From Acholeplasmatales bacterium (GTDB taxonomy: Bacteria > Bacillota_I > Bacilli_A > Acholeplasmatales > Anaeroplasmataceae), in assembly GCA_024697825.1 (NCBI GenBank), contig JAILEP010000129.1:1-42128 (forward strand): a stretch of DNA of 42,128 nt, written 5' to 3'. This document shows, one piece after another, positions 8,305 to 18,600 of this stretch; position 1 is the first letter of the stretch; every line of letters begins with the position of its first letter. The notes under the pieces were generated by a model that was given only the letters and a program-made list of their open reading frames with translations, searched no databases and was not told where the DNA came from. Both the position numbers and the translations under genes were made by a program.

Positions 8305-8967
8305 ATGGGAGGATTTCACGGAGGACATTCAAGTGGTGGAGGCGGAGGCTTCCACGGTGGTCATTCGAGCTCAGGTGGTGGATCAAGTAGAGGTTCATCA
8401 AACGGCGGAGGCAGCTATAATTATACTAAACCAGATAATAGCTATCAAAATAGCTCTGATGAGGAGAGTTATGAAGGTAGACCATTTACACCAGTAGCTG
8501 GAATTATATTTGGTTTACTATTATTTATAATTGCTACTGTTGCAATAGCGAATAATTCAGATGCTGAAGGGTATGTTATTCTAATAATAGCTTTAGTATT
8601 TTATCCATTAAGCCTTATTCTATTTATTTGGGCATTTAGGAAGCTATACAAAGATGGTGTTGCCGCTGAAGAGGCAAAAAAGAAGGCAGAGGCTGAGAAA
8701 AAAGCAGCAGAACAAAGAGCATCTAGAAAGCCTAGAGCAAGAAAGACTACAAAAACTAAATCTAATGTAGATGATGAAAAAACTATAGAGATTCTTCAGC
8801 AGGTAGAGGAAGCTTTAAAAAATGGTGACAATGTCACAATTGAACGTAAAACAACAACTACTAGAACAAAGCTAGTATCTTGTCCTAATTGTAATACAAT
8901 GGTCAACGTTAAGGCTAAATTCTGTCCTAGCTGTGGAGCACAAAATGCTTCATATGAGGATGATTAA
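8305..8967 (+). CDS. MGGFHGGH-headed membrane protein with coiled coil and C-terminal zinc ribbon
   Basis: This 220-residue protein is unrecognised. A Gly/Ser/His head, MGGFHGGHSSGGGGGFHGGH, fills residues 1-40. Two hydrophobic segments follow at about 66-83 and 89-111. A charged Ala/Lys/Glu helix runs from about 116 to 145 and an Arg/Lys/Thr stretch follows. A zinc ribbon (CPNC...CPSCG) lies at about 193-211. There is no signal peptide, so head and tail are probably both cytosolic with a two-pass hairpin membrane anchor. The repeated FHGGH could bind metal. It is the first intact member of a tandem family reaching 11525, with ATG 8971 only three bases past the stop. Function unknown; metal or envelope stress sensing is guesswork. 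Confidence 0.85.
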   Translation: MGGFHGGHSSGGGGGFHGGHSSSGGGSSRGSSNGGGSYNYTKPDNSYQNSSDEESYEGRPFTPVAGIIFGLLLFIIATVAIANNSDAEGYVILIIALVFYPLSLILFIWAFRKLYKDGVAAEEAKKKAEAEKKAAEQRASRKPRARKTTKTKSNVDDEKTIEILQQVEEALKNGDNVTIERKTTTTRTKLVSCPNCNTMVNVKAKFCPSCGAQNASYEDD

Positions 8968-8970
8968 AGA

Positions 8971-9348
8971 ATGGGCGGCTTTAGAGGTGGTCACGATAGT
9001 GGCAGTAGTAGTGGTGGCTTTAGAGGCGGTGCATCAAGTAGCCCACCTAGTACAAATAATGTAAGTCATAGCAGTAGTGGTAGTTCAAGAGGTGTTAGCG
9101 TAAGGCGCCATAAATCTGAAAAATCAAGCTGTAGTAATAATGTAACTCCTACGCCTGATGGATGTGTTATAGTAGGAGTGTTGATTATATTATTTGGTAT
9201 AGTATTCTTTATATTAGCGCTAACTAGTGGCGTTGATGAGGCGATATTATGCTTAATTCCTGTAATAATTGGAATAATTCTAATTATTCTTGGAATTGTT
9301 ACATCAAAAGAAGAAAATAAAAAGAAAAATAAAAGAGAGGTTATTTAA
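8971..9348 (+). CDS. MGGFRGGH-headed two-pass membrane protein without zinc ribbon
   Basis: This 125-residue member of the tandem family has a Gly/Ser-rich head (MGGFRGGHDSGSSSGGFRGG), then basic and Cys-containing linker sequence. Two hydrophobic segments at about 65-85 and 90-110 and a Lys-rich tail end the protein. The zinc ribbon found in its neighbours is absent. The head uses FRGG where neighbours have FHGG. It is separated from the previous stop by three bases and from the next ATG by one base, so the three genes are surely co-transcribed. No function can be assigned. Confidence 0.8.
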   Translation: MGGFRGGHDSGSSSGGFRGGASSSPPSTNNVSHSSSGSSRGVSVRRHKSEKSSCSNNVTPTPDGCVIVGVLIILFGIVFFILALTSGVDEAILCLIPVIIGIILIILGIVTSKEENKKKNKREVI

Positions 9349-9349
9349 T

Positions 9350-10162
9350 ATGGGAGGATTTCACGGAGGACATTCAAGTGGTGGAGGCGGAGGCTTCCAT
9401 GGAGGACATTCAGGAGGCAGCTTTCATAGCCATTCTGGAGGTTCTAGATATCATACAACAATAATTCATACAGGTGGCTATAGCTCATCATATAATCAAT
9501 ATGGACGTAAGAACAGCAAGAAGTCATTTATATCAAGCTTTTTAGGTGGCTTAATAGCGATTGTTGTTGGTATTATTTTATTTATCGCAATTGCAACACC
9601 TAAGACTACATATGCGACTATTACTAGAACAAATACAGTAGGTAGCCGTTACGATATGTATGAGGTATATGATTTTGAATATGAATATAATGGCAAGACA
9701 TATTATGGTTCTGGAGATGATGATTTAAATTCAGATGGCTCATATAATATTAATGTTGGTGAAACATATACACTTTATTTACATGTTTATAGTAATGCTA
9801 GCTATGAATTTGAAAATCAAACTAAGGGCGCTATTATTGTAAGTGCAATCTTTATTCTAATTGGTGGTTTCTTTGTAATCAATACAGTACATCTATATAA
9901 GAAGTATAGAAAGAGACTTGCAGAGGTTGGAGATGCTAATGGCGATGGCGTAGTCAATGAGGAAGATATTGAATATGCTGAAAAGAAGAATTCAGGTAAG
10001 GCTGATGGTGTTTATGATGGTTCACGTGCAGCTACAGCTGATAATACATATGATGAGATGCGAAAGGATCCTAGAAAGGTATGTCCTTATTGTGGATCAT
10101 TTGTTAATCCAACTGACTCATTCTGTCAGAATTGTGGCGGTAGAGTATCTGAGGAAAAGTAA
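9350..10162 (+). CDS. MGGFHGGH-headed DUF3592-like membrane protein with EF-hand-like loop and zinc ribbon
   Basis: The 270-residue protein starts with the same Gly/His head as the gene at 8305; the first 50 bases of the two genes are identical. A membrane segment (about 62-83), a DUF3592-like beta domain (about 85-157), a second membrane segment (162-182), and a loop DANGDGVVNEED (195-206) follow. The loop fits the dockerin/EF-hand calcium pattern. A zinc ribbon CPYCGS...CQNCGG closes the protein (245-263). ATG 9350 is preferred: AGAGAGG lies just upstream and the MGGFHGG head begins here as in the paralogue; an open frame upstream overlaps the previous gene. Confidence 0.85.
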   Translation: MGGFHGGHSSGGGGGFHGGHSGGSFHSHSGGSRYHTTIIHTGGYSSSYNQYGRKNSKKSFISSFLGGLIAIVVGIILFIAIATPKTTYATITRTNTVGSRYDMYEVYDFEYEYNGKTYYGSGDDDLNSDGSYNINVGETYTLYLHVYSNASYEFENQTKGAIIVSAIFILIGGFFVINTVHLYKKYRKRLAEVGDANGDGVVNEEDIEYAEKKNSGKADGVYDGSRAATADNTYDEMRKDPRKVCPYCGSFVNPTDSFCQNCGGRVSEEK

Positions 10163-10187
10163 AAGAGGAGTAATACCTCTTTTTTTA
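10161..10187 (+). terminator. Terminator inside the zinc-ribbon gene cluster
   Basis: AAAAGAGG and CCTCTTTT pair around AGTAATA, then a T run. It starts at the stop codon of the gene ending at 10162. No clear promoter is seen before the next gene, so partial read-through is likely. Confidence 0.75.
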
Positions 10188-10222
10188 CAAGAGTTATAGA
10201 AAATAATTGGGAGAAAAATAAA

Positions 10223-10813
10223 ATGAAAATAGAAATTAGTACAGGAAAACATAACGGCAAAAAGCAAGGCTTTGTTAAGACCATTTTAGCAGAATTATTT
10301 ATTTTATTATTTGGTGTAATATTTTTTGCAATTTCTGCAACACCAATTAAAACTACAGGTGTAGTTACTAGCTATTATGAATCAGGTAGAAATGGTTCAG
10401 CTTCAGATTATCATCATAATGTTAAATTTGAGTATGAGGTATTTGGTATTTCCTTTCTAGGAGAAACAGAGAATGTTCATAGAAGCTATACTGAAGGTGA
10501 AGAGGTAACTGTTTATTGTGGCTTAATTTTAGTAAATGGTTCAGTAAAGAATAATTCTGTTATTGGTACAGTAGTATTATTAGCTTGTACATTTGGTAGT
10601 ATTGCATTAATAATATTTACAGTTAAATCGCATATCCAAAATAAAAAACATCCAAATGATGATGTAGTAATAATGAATACCCCTGTTCAGAAGGAAAATG
10701 CACATGAAGCGACAATAGAAGGACCAACTAAGCGTTGTCCTTATTGTGATTCATTAATAAGCCTTGATGCTAAGCACTGCTCTAGCTGTGGTGCAGACCT
10801 AAGCCAGGATTAA
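10223..10813 (+). CDS. DUF3592-like two-pass membrane protein with C-terminal zinc ribbon
   Basis: The 196-residue protein is a family member without the Gly/His head; it begins with a basic segment. Membrane segment 1 (about 20-40) is followed by KTTGVVTSYYE and a beta-rich domain ending in VTVYCG, typical of DUF3592. Membrane segment 2 lies at about 112-134, and a zinc ribbon CPYCDS...CSSCGADLSQD at the C-terminus. It is a close paralogue of the following gene, sharing KTTG, RSYTEGE and the CPYC/CGADLSQ tail. Ribosome site GGGAGA precedes ATG. Function unknown. Confidence 0.8.
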   Translation: MKIEISTGKHNGKKQGFVKTILAELFILLFGVIFFAISATPIKTTGVVTSYYESGRNGSASDYHHNVKFEYEVFGISFLGETENVHRSYTEGEEVTVYCGLILVNGSVKNNSVIGTVVLLACTFGSIALIIFTVKSHIQNKKHPNDDVVIMNTPVQKENAHEATIEGPTKRCPYCDSLISLDAKHCSSCGADLSQD

Positions 10814-10830
10814 TTGGGGGGAAATTAAAT

Positions 10831-11463
10831 ATGTATGATGAATATGGCTTTGGTGCCAGTGTTAACGGAAAAAGAATAGGTCTTGTTAAAAGTATTCTTG
10901 TAGAATTATTAATATTAGTTATAGGCTTAATTATTTTTGTATTTGTGGCAACACCAGTTAAAACAACTGGTACTGTTCTTGGTTATTACCAATTAGAGCA
11001 GCGTGATGAGGATCATAGAATAATAACGTATTATGAGGTTGCTTATTCCTATACGATTAATGGTAAGGAATATAGAGGTACATCTAAAAATCCTCTTCGT
11101 TCCTATACTGAAGGTGAAAATATAACAGTATATACACGTATACTAGTTCCAAGCAATAGTACAATTTACAATGAAAGTGTTGTAGCGTTTATTATTTTAG
11201 GAGCATGTGGTGGATTTAGCTTAGTTTTAGTATGCTTAACTTTAGTATCATATGGTAAATATAGAAAAATGCTAAAGGAAAGGGAATATGTAGAAAGCGA
11301 CCCAGAAGCATTAGAAAGAAAAAGGCTTGAGGATTTAAGAGCAATGGCAGGCAATACAGAGCTTGCGACAAAGCAATGCCCTTACTGTAATACAATCATT
11401 GGATTATTAGATGATCATTGCCCTAGCTGTGGTGCAGACTTAAGCCAGAATGTTGAGGAATAA
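10831..11463 (+). CDS. DUF3592-like two-pass membrane protein with C-terminal zinc ribbon (paralogue)
   Basis: The 210-residue protein mirrors the gene before it: short basic N-terminus, membrane segment (about 20-40), KTTGTVLGYYQ followed by a beta domain with NGKEYRGTSKNPLRSYTEGE, second membrane segment (about 110-135) and zinc ribbon CPYCNT...CPSCGADLSQN. GGGGGG(A) 11 bases upstream serves as ribosome site. Tandem duplication with the 10223 gene is evident at protein level. Both zinc-ribbon Cys pairs are intact, so it is probably functional. Role unknown. Confidence 0.8.
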   Translation: MYDEYGFGASVNGKRIGLVKSILVELLILVIGLIIFVFVATPVKTTGTVLGYYQLEQRDEDHRIITYYEVAYSYTINGKEYRGTSKNPLRSYTEGENITVYTRILVPSNSTIYNESVVAFIILGACGGFSLVLVCLTLVSYGKYRKMLKEREYVESDPEALERKRLEDLRAMAGNTELATKQCPYCNTIIGLLDDHCPSCGADLSQNVEE

Positions 11464-11465
11464 TA

Positions 11466-11525
11466 ATGGGTGGATTTCACTGTAGTGCATCTAGTGCTGA
11501 GCAGAAGTCTTATTACATTGAATAG
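11466..11525 (+). pseudogene. 19-codon MGGFH remnant closing the paralogue cluster
   Basis: ATG 11466, two bases past the preceding stop, opens MGGFHCSASSAEQKSYYIE and then TAG. The start repeats the family head (MGGFH), but the protein ends at once. A terminator follows. It looks like the truncated 5' end of another family member; expression as a microprotein cannot be excluded. Confidence 0.5.
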
Positions 11526-11529
11526 CAAT

Positions 11530-11560
11530 AAAGGAGAGTCAGTCTCCTTTTTGTTTTTTT
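11530..11560 (+). terminator. Terminator of the zinc-ribbon gene cluster
   Basis: AAAGGAGA and TCTCCTTT pair perfectly around GTCAG, followed by TTGTTTTTTT. Confidence 0.9.
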
Positions 11561-11581
11561 ATAACTAATTTGTTTTTATAC

Positions 11582-11610
11582 TTGCAAATTTGACGGTTTC
11601 GTCATATAAT
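11582..11610 (+). promoter_or_regulatory. rpoBC promoter P1 with an internal palindrome
   Basis: TTGCAA (11582-11587), 17-base spacer, TATAAT (11605-11610). The spacer holds the inverted repeat TGACG-GTTT-CGTCA (11591-11604), which ends exactly at the -10. Its place suggests a repressor or activator site on the RNA polymerase operon. The regulator is unknown. Confidence 0.7.
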
Positions 11611-11652
11611 ACTAAAATGCGTATAGTGGCATTACGCCCTTTTTATGCTGAC

Positions 11653-11680
11653 TTGAATTTACCTATAATATTTATATTAT
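11653..11680 (+). promoter_or_regulatory. Possible second rpoBC promoter P2
   Basis: TTGAAT (11653-11658), 16-base spacer, TATTAT (11675-11680). It is weaker than P1 and in AT-rich sequence, so tentative. Confidence 0.35.
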
Positions 11681-11718
11681 AGTTAATTATATATTTGTGG
11701 TTATCCCAATAAAAGGTA

Positions 11719-11746
11719 GGGCACCCTTAAAGTCTTAAGACAGCCC
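11719..11746 (+). promoter_or_regulatory. Hairpin in the rpoB leader
   Basis: GGGC (11719) pairs with GCCC (11743), and inside it CTTAA pairs with TTAAG around AGTC. It lies about 50 bases before ATG in a leader of 110-180 bases. No U run follows, so it is not a terminator; it could bind a protein or stabilise the mRNA. Confidence 0.35.
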
Positions 11747-11795
11747 GAAAATATTGTGAAAGGGAAAATTGTATTAATTTACAAAAGGTGATTTT

Positions 11796-14700
11796 ATGGC
11801 AGATCAGGAATTCAACGGAAGTTTCAAGAGTGTAAATTATGGTAAGAAGTCTGTAAGACGTAGCTATTCAAAGGTTCGTACTGCAGTTGAACTTCCAGGC
11901 TTAATTGACATTCAGACAAAATCTTTCGACCAGTTCGTAGAATCAGGTTTACAGGAGGTATTTGACGATATATCTCCAATTGAGTCTTTTAATGGTGACT
12001 TAAAGCTTTATTTCACAGGCTATCATTTTGAAGACCCTAAGTTTGATGTAGTTGAATCAAAGCTTAGAAAGACAAATTATTGTCGTCCACTAAAGGTTAG
12101 CGTATTATTAGAGAACACTAAGACTGGCTCTATTAATGTTGACAATGACGTATTTATGGGTGACGTACCTTATATGACTCCAGTTGGTACATTCGTTATC
12201 AATGGTGCTGAGCGTGTTGTAATCAGTCAGATCATTAGATCTTCTGGTGTTTACTACACTACAGAAATCGATAAGAAGACAGGTGAGGTTAAGTTCGGTG
12301 GAACAGTTATGCCTACACGTGGTTCTTGGATTGAATATGAAACAAGCTCAAGAGGTGACGTTTGGTATGGTAAGCTAAACCGTAGTAAGAAGATTCCTCT
12401 TACAACTATCTTAAGAGCATTCGGTTTATCTTCAAATGAAGACATTATCAACCTATTCGGTGATGATGAACACTTCAAGAATACCTTTGAAAAGGATAAC
12501 ACAACAAATTCTGAAGACGCAGCAATCGAAATTTATGCTAAGCTACGTCAGGGTGAAAAGTCTCCAGTTGAAGGAGCTCGTGATTTAATTTACGAAAGCT
12601 TATTCAACCCTGCAAAGTATGACTTACAGAAGGTTGGTCGTTTTAAGTATAATCAGAAGCTAGACGTTTTAGCACGTGCTAAGAATCATGCACTTGCAAG
12701 AGACGTTATTGCTAACTGCGATGTAGAAGATCCAGAGACAGGCGAGATTCTTTACTCTAAGGGTGATGTAATCGCTAAGGCTGGTGAATTTATCGAGGGT
12801 GAAGTATACGATAGATTAGATAAGGCAAGAGCTGGTTACACAGAGGTTGTTAATATCGGTACTGAAATCCTTGAAAGACATAAGGATAAGCTAGTTCCAG
12901 AAGGCGAAGAATTACAGACTTTAAATGAAATTCTTTATATCACTGTTATCCATGGTGATCAGTCTAAGGAAGTTAAGGTTATCGGTAACCACCACGCTGA
13001 AGAGGCTGTATGGTTAACTATGTCAGATGTAGTTGCATCAGTAAGCTACTTCATTAACCTATATTACAATGTTGGTCATATCGATGATATCGACCACTTA
13101 GGTAATAGACGTTTAAGATTAATTGGCGAATTATTAAAGAACCAGTTCAGAATTGGTTTCGCTAAGCTATCTAAGAACATTATCGATAGAATGTCTACTA
13201 TCGAATTAGAGAAGGCTACTCCAAAGGCTTTAATCAATATTAAGCCATTAACTTCTTCATTAAAGGAGTTCTTCGGATCAAGCCAGTTATCTCAGTTCAT
13301 GGATCAGATTAACCCACTTGCAGAAATTACTCAGAAGAGAAGAATTTCAGCATTAGGTACTGGTGGTATCGCTAGAGACCGTGCCGGTGTAGAAGTACGT
13401 GATGTTCACGATTCACACTATGGTAGAATGTGCCCTATCGAGACTCCAGAAGGTCCATCAATCGGTCTAATCACATCACTTGCAACATATGCTAAGGTTG
13501 ACCAGTATGGATTCATTCAGACTCCATACTTCCCAGTTGAAACTGCAGAAGATGGTACTAAGTATGTATCAGGTGATGTAAATAATATTAAGTATTTAAC
13601 AGCAACTGAAGAGGAAGGTAAGATTATCGCAGCCGCTAATACACGTCTAGATAATGAGGGCCGCATCGTTGAAGACAGAGTAATCGGTCGTTTAAATGGT
13701 GAAACAAATATCTTCGCTAAGGAAGAAATCGAATACATGGACGTTTCTCCTCAGCAGATCGTATCAGTTGCCGCAGCCTGCGTTCCATTCCTAGAGCACG
13801 ATGATGCTACACGTGCGCTAATGGGTGCAAACATGCAGCGTCAGGCAGTACCTATCATCAATCCAGAAAGCCCAATCGTTGGTACTGGTATGGAATATAG
13901 AGCCGCTAAGGACTCTGGTTCTGCATTAGTAGCATTAGGCGATGGTATTGTTGAATATGCAGATGCAAAGAAGATTGTCATTAAGGAAGACAATGGTGAA
14001 GCTCGTGAATACAAGCTATACCAGTTCTTACGTTCAAACTCAGCTACTGCAATTATGCAGCGTCCAATCGTTAAGGCTGGTGAAAGAGTTGAGCGTGGCG
14101 ATGTTATCGCTGATGGTCAGTCTATGAAGAACGGTGAATTAGCATTAGGTAGAAATGTTCGTATCGCTTTCATGACATGGGAAGGATACAACTTCGAGGA
14201 TGCCGTTATTATGAGTGAAAAGATGGTATATAATGATGTTTATACTTCATTACATATCGATGAATTTGAAATTGAAGCTCGTGATACTAAGCTAGGTGCT
14301 GAAGAGTTCACTCGTGAAATTCCAAATGTTGGTGATGACAAGAAGAAGTACCTTGACGCTAATGGTATTATCATCCCAGGTTCTGAGGTTAAGGAAGGCG
14401 ATATCCTTGTAGGTAAGACAACACCTAAGGGACAGAGCGAGCCTACTCCAGAAGAAAAGCTATTATTAGCAATCTTCGGTGAAAAGAGCCGTGATGTTAA
14501 GGATTCATCTCTACGTGTTCCACACGGTGGAGGCGGTATCGTACAGTCTGTCACACATTATAAGAAGTCAAATGGTGATGATTTAAGCCCACTTGTTAAC
14601 GAAGTAGTTAGAATCTTCATCATTCAGAAGAGAAAGATCCAGGTCGGTGATAAGATGGCCGGTCGTCATGGTAACAAGGGTGTTATTTCTAACATTTTAC

Positions 14701-15617
14701 CAGTTGAGGATATGCCATTCTCAAGCGATGGTCAGCCAATTGATATCATGCTAAACCCACAGGGTGTACCTTCTCGTATGAACATTGGTCAGGTACTTGA
14801 ATTACATTTAGGTATGGCTGCAAGAACTATTACTAATAGAGACCGTGCTGCATTCGTAGCTGATTATTTAGCTAAGAATGGTAAGAAGCCATCTCAGGAA
14901 GAAATTGAAACAGCAGTACCAGAGTTAAAGGTAGCTACTCCAGTATTCGATGGTGCAACTATTGAGGATATTGAAAAGATTATGGCTGAGGCTGGTATGC
15001 CATCTGATGGTAAGATTACTCTTTACGATGGTCGTACAGGTGAGCCATTCGAAAATAAGATTAATGTAGGTATTATGTACTTCATTAAGTTATCACACAT
15101 GGTTGATGATAAGTTACATGCAAGAAACGTTGGTAAGTATACATTAGTTACTCAGCAGCCAATGGGTGGTAAGGCCCAGAAGGGTGGTCAGCGTTTCGGT
15201 GAAATGGAAGTTTGGGCACTTCAGGCATATGGTGCAGCTCATACTTTACGTGAAATGATGACAATTAAGTCAGATGACTTAGTAGCAAGAGATCGTACAT
15301 TCGATGCAATCGTTGATGGTAAGAGAATCCCTGATTCTTCAATTCCAGAGTCATTCCGAGTATTAACTCGTGAATTACAGGCATTAGGTATGCACGTTGA
15401 ATTAATTAACCAGGATGGTGAGAACGAGGTTAACCGTTCTATCGTTGATGGTCAGTTAAACAAGAACATCGTAAATAACAGAGTTTCTTATAACTTCGTT
15501 GATGTTCAGCCAACTGCAGTTAAGAATGTATCACTTGAATCTATTGAAAATGCAGATAGCTTTGATGCAGTTTTAGACTTCGAGGATGAAGATAATAATC
15601 CTGAGGAGGGCGAATAA
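11796..15617 (+). CDS. rpoB: RNA polymerase beta subunit
   Basis: This 1273-residue subunit forms one half of the polymerase cleft. The rifampicin region is intact ([16 protein letters not shown] from about residue 495; Ser518 in RRISALG, the position of E. coli Ser531), followed by [18 protein letters not shown]. The nucleotide-site region [12 protein letters not shown] and the C-terminal [25 protein letters not shown] block are conserved. It is longer than typical Bacillus RpoB (about 1190) and ends in an acidic tail. Ribosome site AAGGTGAT precedes ATG. rpoC follows after two bases. Here rpoBC has its own promoter and is not downstream of rplL. Confidence 0.98.
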   Translation: MADQEFNGSFKSVNYGKKSVRRSYSKVRTAVELPGLIDIQTKSFDQFVESGLQEVFDDISPIESFNGDLKLYFTGYHFEDPKFDVVESKLRKTNYCRPLKVSVLLENTKTGSINVDNDVFMGDVPYMTPVGTFVINGAERVVISQIIRSSGVYYTTEIDKKTGEVKFGGTVMPTRGSWIEYETSSRGDVWYGKLNRSKKIPLTTILRAFGLSSNEDIINLFGDDEHFKNTFEKDNTTNSEDAAIEIYAKLRQGEKSPVEGARDLIYESLFNPAKYDLQKVGRFKYNQKLDVLARAKNHALARDVIANCDVEDPETGEILYSKGDVIAKAGEFIEGEVYDRLDKARAGYTEVVNIGTEILERHKDKLVPEGEELQTLNEILYITVIHGDQSKEVKVIGNHHAEEAVWLTMSDVVASVSYFINLYYNVGHIDDIDHLGNRRLRLIGELLKNQFRIGFAKLSKNIIDRMSTIELEKATPKALINIKPLTSSLKEFFGSSQLSQFMDQINPLAEITQKRRISALGTGGIARDRAGVEVRDVHDSHYGRMCPIETPEGPSIGLITSLATYAKVDQYGFIQTPYFPVETAEDGTKYVSGDVNNIKYLTATEEEGKIIAAANTRLDNEGRIVEDRVIGRLNGETNIFAKEEIEYMDVSPQQIVSVAAACVPFLEHDDATRALMGANMQRQAVPIINPESPIVGTGMEYRAAKDSGSALVALGDGIVEYADAKKIVIKEDNGEAREYKLYQFLRSNSATAIMQRPIVKAGERVERGDVIADGQSMKNGELALGRNVRIAFMTWEGYNFEDAVIMSEKMVYNDVYTSLHIDEFEIEARDTKLGAEEFTREIPNVGDDKKKYLDANGIIIPGSEVKEGDILVGKTTPKGQSEPTPEEKLLLAIFGEKSRDVKDSSLRVPHGGGGIVQSVTHYKKSNGDDLSPLVNEVVRIFIIQKRKIQVGDKMAGRHGNKGVISNILPVEDMPFSSDGQPIDIMLNPQGVPSRMNIGQVLELHLGMAARTITNRDRAAFVADYLAKNGKKPSQEEIETAVPELKVATPVFDGATIEDIEKIMAEAGMPSDGKITLYDGRTGEPFENKINVGIMYFIKLSHMVDDKLHARNVGKYTLVTQQPMGGKAQKGGQRFGEMEVWALQAYGAAHTLREMMTIKSDDLVARDRTFDAIVDGKRIPDSSIPESFRVLTRELQALGMHVELINQDGENEVNRSIVDGQLNKNIVNNRVSYNFVDVQPTAVKNVSLESIENADSFDAVLDFEDEDNNPEEGE

Positions 15618-15619
15618 TT

Positions 15620-18600
15620 ATGAGTAAGCAGTATAAATATATTAAGATTGGTTTAGCATCACCAGAAGAAATCCTTTCATGGAGCCATGGTGAGGTATTA
15701 AAGCATGAAACTATTAACTATCGTACTTTAAAGCCAGAACCAGATGGATTATTCTGTGAAAAGATTTTCGGTCCTTCTAAGGACTATCAGTGTGCTTGTG
15801 GTAAGTCAAAGAGATCTAACGATAAGGGTAAGATCTGTGACAAGTGTGGTGTAGAAATCACTGAATCTAAGGTACGTCGTGAGAGAATGGGTCATATTAA
15901 GCTTGCCTCTCCAGTAGTACATACTTGGTATTTAAGAAACTCTCCATCTCCACTAGCTACATTACTAGATTTAAAGACTAAGGAACTAGATGACATCGTT
16001 TATTTAGCTTCTTATATCGTAACAAACCCAGGTAACGGTGTTGTATACAACAACGTACCTTTAAAGAAGAAGCAGATTTTAACTGAGCAGGCTTACGCTG
16101 AATTAGTTGAAAAGTATGGTAGCACTAGATTTACAGCATTAACTGGTGCTGAAGCTATTAAGAAGCTTCTTCATGATATCGACCTTGAAAAGGAAGAGCA
16201 GATTTTAAGAAAGAAGCTAAAGACACCTTCTAAGCAGCGTCGTGATAAGGTTATCAAGCGTCTAGAAATTGTTGAAGACTTCTTACATTCTGATAACAAG
16301 CCAGAGTGGATGGTACTTGATGTACTTCCAGTAATCCCACCTGCAATTAGACCTATGGTTCAGCTTGAGGGTGGTAGATTTGCAACTACTGACTTAAATG
16401 ATTTATATAGAAGAATTTTAAACAGAAACAACCGTTTAAAGAAGCAGTATGAGCAGCATGCACCTCACTTAATTACTAAGAATGAGAAGAGAATGCTTCA
16501 GGAAGCTGTTGATGCCCTAATTGATTCATCAAAGAAGGGTAAGAAGGCTAACCTTGATAAGACTCATAAGCTAAAGAGCTTATCTGATATGTTAAAGGGT
16601 AAGCAGGGACGTTTCCGTCAGAACCTACTTGGTAAGCGTGTAGATTACTCAGGACGTTCAGTTATCGTTGTTGGTCCATCATTAAGAATGTACCAGTGTG
16701 GTGTTCCAAAGGAAATGGCTTTAACATTATTCAAGCCATTTGTATTAAGAGAATTAACTAGACAGGGTAATTCAATCGCTGTTGCCAACAAGATGTGTGA
16801 AAACCAGGAATCTAATGTATGGACAATTCTTGAGTCTGTAATTAGAGAGCACCCAGTATTATTAAACCGTGCCCCTACATTACATAGACTTGGTATCCAG
16901 GCATTCGAGCCAGTTCTAATTGAAGGTAAGGCAATTCGTCTACATCCATTAGTATGTACACCATTCAATGCCGACTTCGATGGTGACCAGATGGCTATTC
17001 ACGTACCTCTATCTTTAGAGGCACAGGCAGAAGCAAGACTATTAATGCTTGCATCTAACAATATCCTTAACCCTAAGGATGGTAAGCCAGTAGTAACACC
17101 TTCTCAGGATATGATCTTAGGTAACTACTACTTAACTATGGAAGTTAAGGGTGAGGAAAATGAAGGACATGTTTATAAGAACTACGATGAAGCTTATATG
17201 GCATATAAGAACAACATCATCACTTTACATACTCGTATCTTTGTTGATGTAACTTCTTTACCTGAAAGCAAGTTCGGTTCATATGATTCATTACCTTCAC
17301 AGTATATCTTTACAACACTTGGTAAGATGATTTTCAATAGAATCCTACCTGATGAGTTCCCTTACTTAAATGAAGCTACAGAAGAGAATTTAACTAAGGC
17401 TACTCCTAAGAAGTATTTCTTAAATAAGAATGATTTAGCTGGTTCAAGAGAGGCATTAATTGCTGCAGAGCCTGTTAAGGCATTTATTAAGAAGAATATC
17501 GCAAGAATCATTGCTGAAGTATTCAAGAGATTCAAGATCACTGAAACATCAAGAATGCTTGATAGAATCAAGGATTTAGGTTTCAAGTACTCTACTATCG
17601 CTGGTTTCACAATTTCTATGGCCGACGTTATCAAGTATGACGGTAAGGAAGAAAGAATTGCACAGGCTGATAAGAAGGTTGACCAGATCAACGACTTCTA
17701 TGATAAGGGTCTTGTAACTAACAGTGAGCGTAAGAAGCTTGTTGAAAAGCAGTGGGCAACTGCAAGAGATGATATCGAAGCAGGTGTATGGGAAGCATTC
17801 AAGAAGGCTAACAACCATATCTATATGATGGCTGACTCTGGTTCAAGAGGTAGTAAGTCTAACTTCGCACAGCTTGCCGGTATGAGAGGTTTGATGGCTA
17901 ATACAGCCGGTGAAACAATCGAAGTACCAGTTAAGGCAAACTTCCGTGAAGGTCTATCAGTAGCTGAATTCTTCATCAGTACACATGGTTCAAGAAAGGG
18001 TTCAACAGATACAGCCTTAAAGACAGCTGAATCTGGTTACTTAACTCGTCGTCTTGTCGATGTATCACAGAATGTAGTTATTTCTACAGAGGATTGTGGT
18101 ACTGAAAATGGCTTCAAGATTACAAAGATTGTTGATGAGAACACTATTATCAATGGTGCACCAAAGGTAGTTGTAACTCTAGAAGCAAGATGTATCGGTC
18201 GTTTCGCAGCTAAGGATGTAATCAATCCTGCAACTGGCGAAGTAATCGTTGCTAGAAATGAATTAATTACAGAGCCTATCGCAGCTGAAATTGGTAAGGC
18301 AGGTCTTGAGGAAGTTTATATCAGATCTAACTTAACATGTGAAGCAGCTACAGGTGTATGTATGAAGTGTTATGGTAGAAACTTAGCAACTAACATGGTT
18401 GTTGAAGTTGGTGAAGCTGTTGGTACAATTGCCGCTCAGTCAATTGGTGAGCCAGGTACACAGTTAACAATGAGAACATTCCACTCAGGTGGTGTTGCCT
18501 CAACTGCCGATATCACACAGGGTCTTCCAAGAGTTCAGGAGCTTTTCGAAGCTCGTAAGCCAAAAGGTAAGGCTACAATTTCTGAAATCGATGGTACAGT

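Noticed and set aside
9957-10199. 80-codon plus-strand ORF overlapping the end of the 9350 gene
   Set aside because: Out-of-frame shadow running through the terminator; the annotated frame carries the zinc ribbon.
11619-11645. GCGTA/TACGC hairpin followed by CCCTTTTT as a terminator in the rpoB leader
   Set aside because: It begins only a couple of bases after the P1 start and has a five-base stem with a nine-base loop, so it is unlikely to terminate transcription.
16645-18225. Several minus-strand ORFs of 60-110 codons inside rpoC (and similar ones inside rpoB)
   Set aside because: Antisense shadows of a conserved gene, without ribosome sites or recognisable products.
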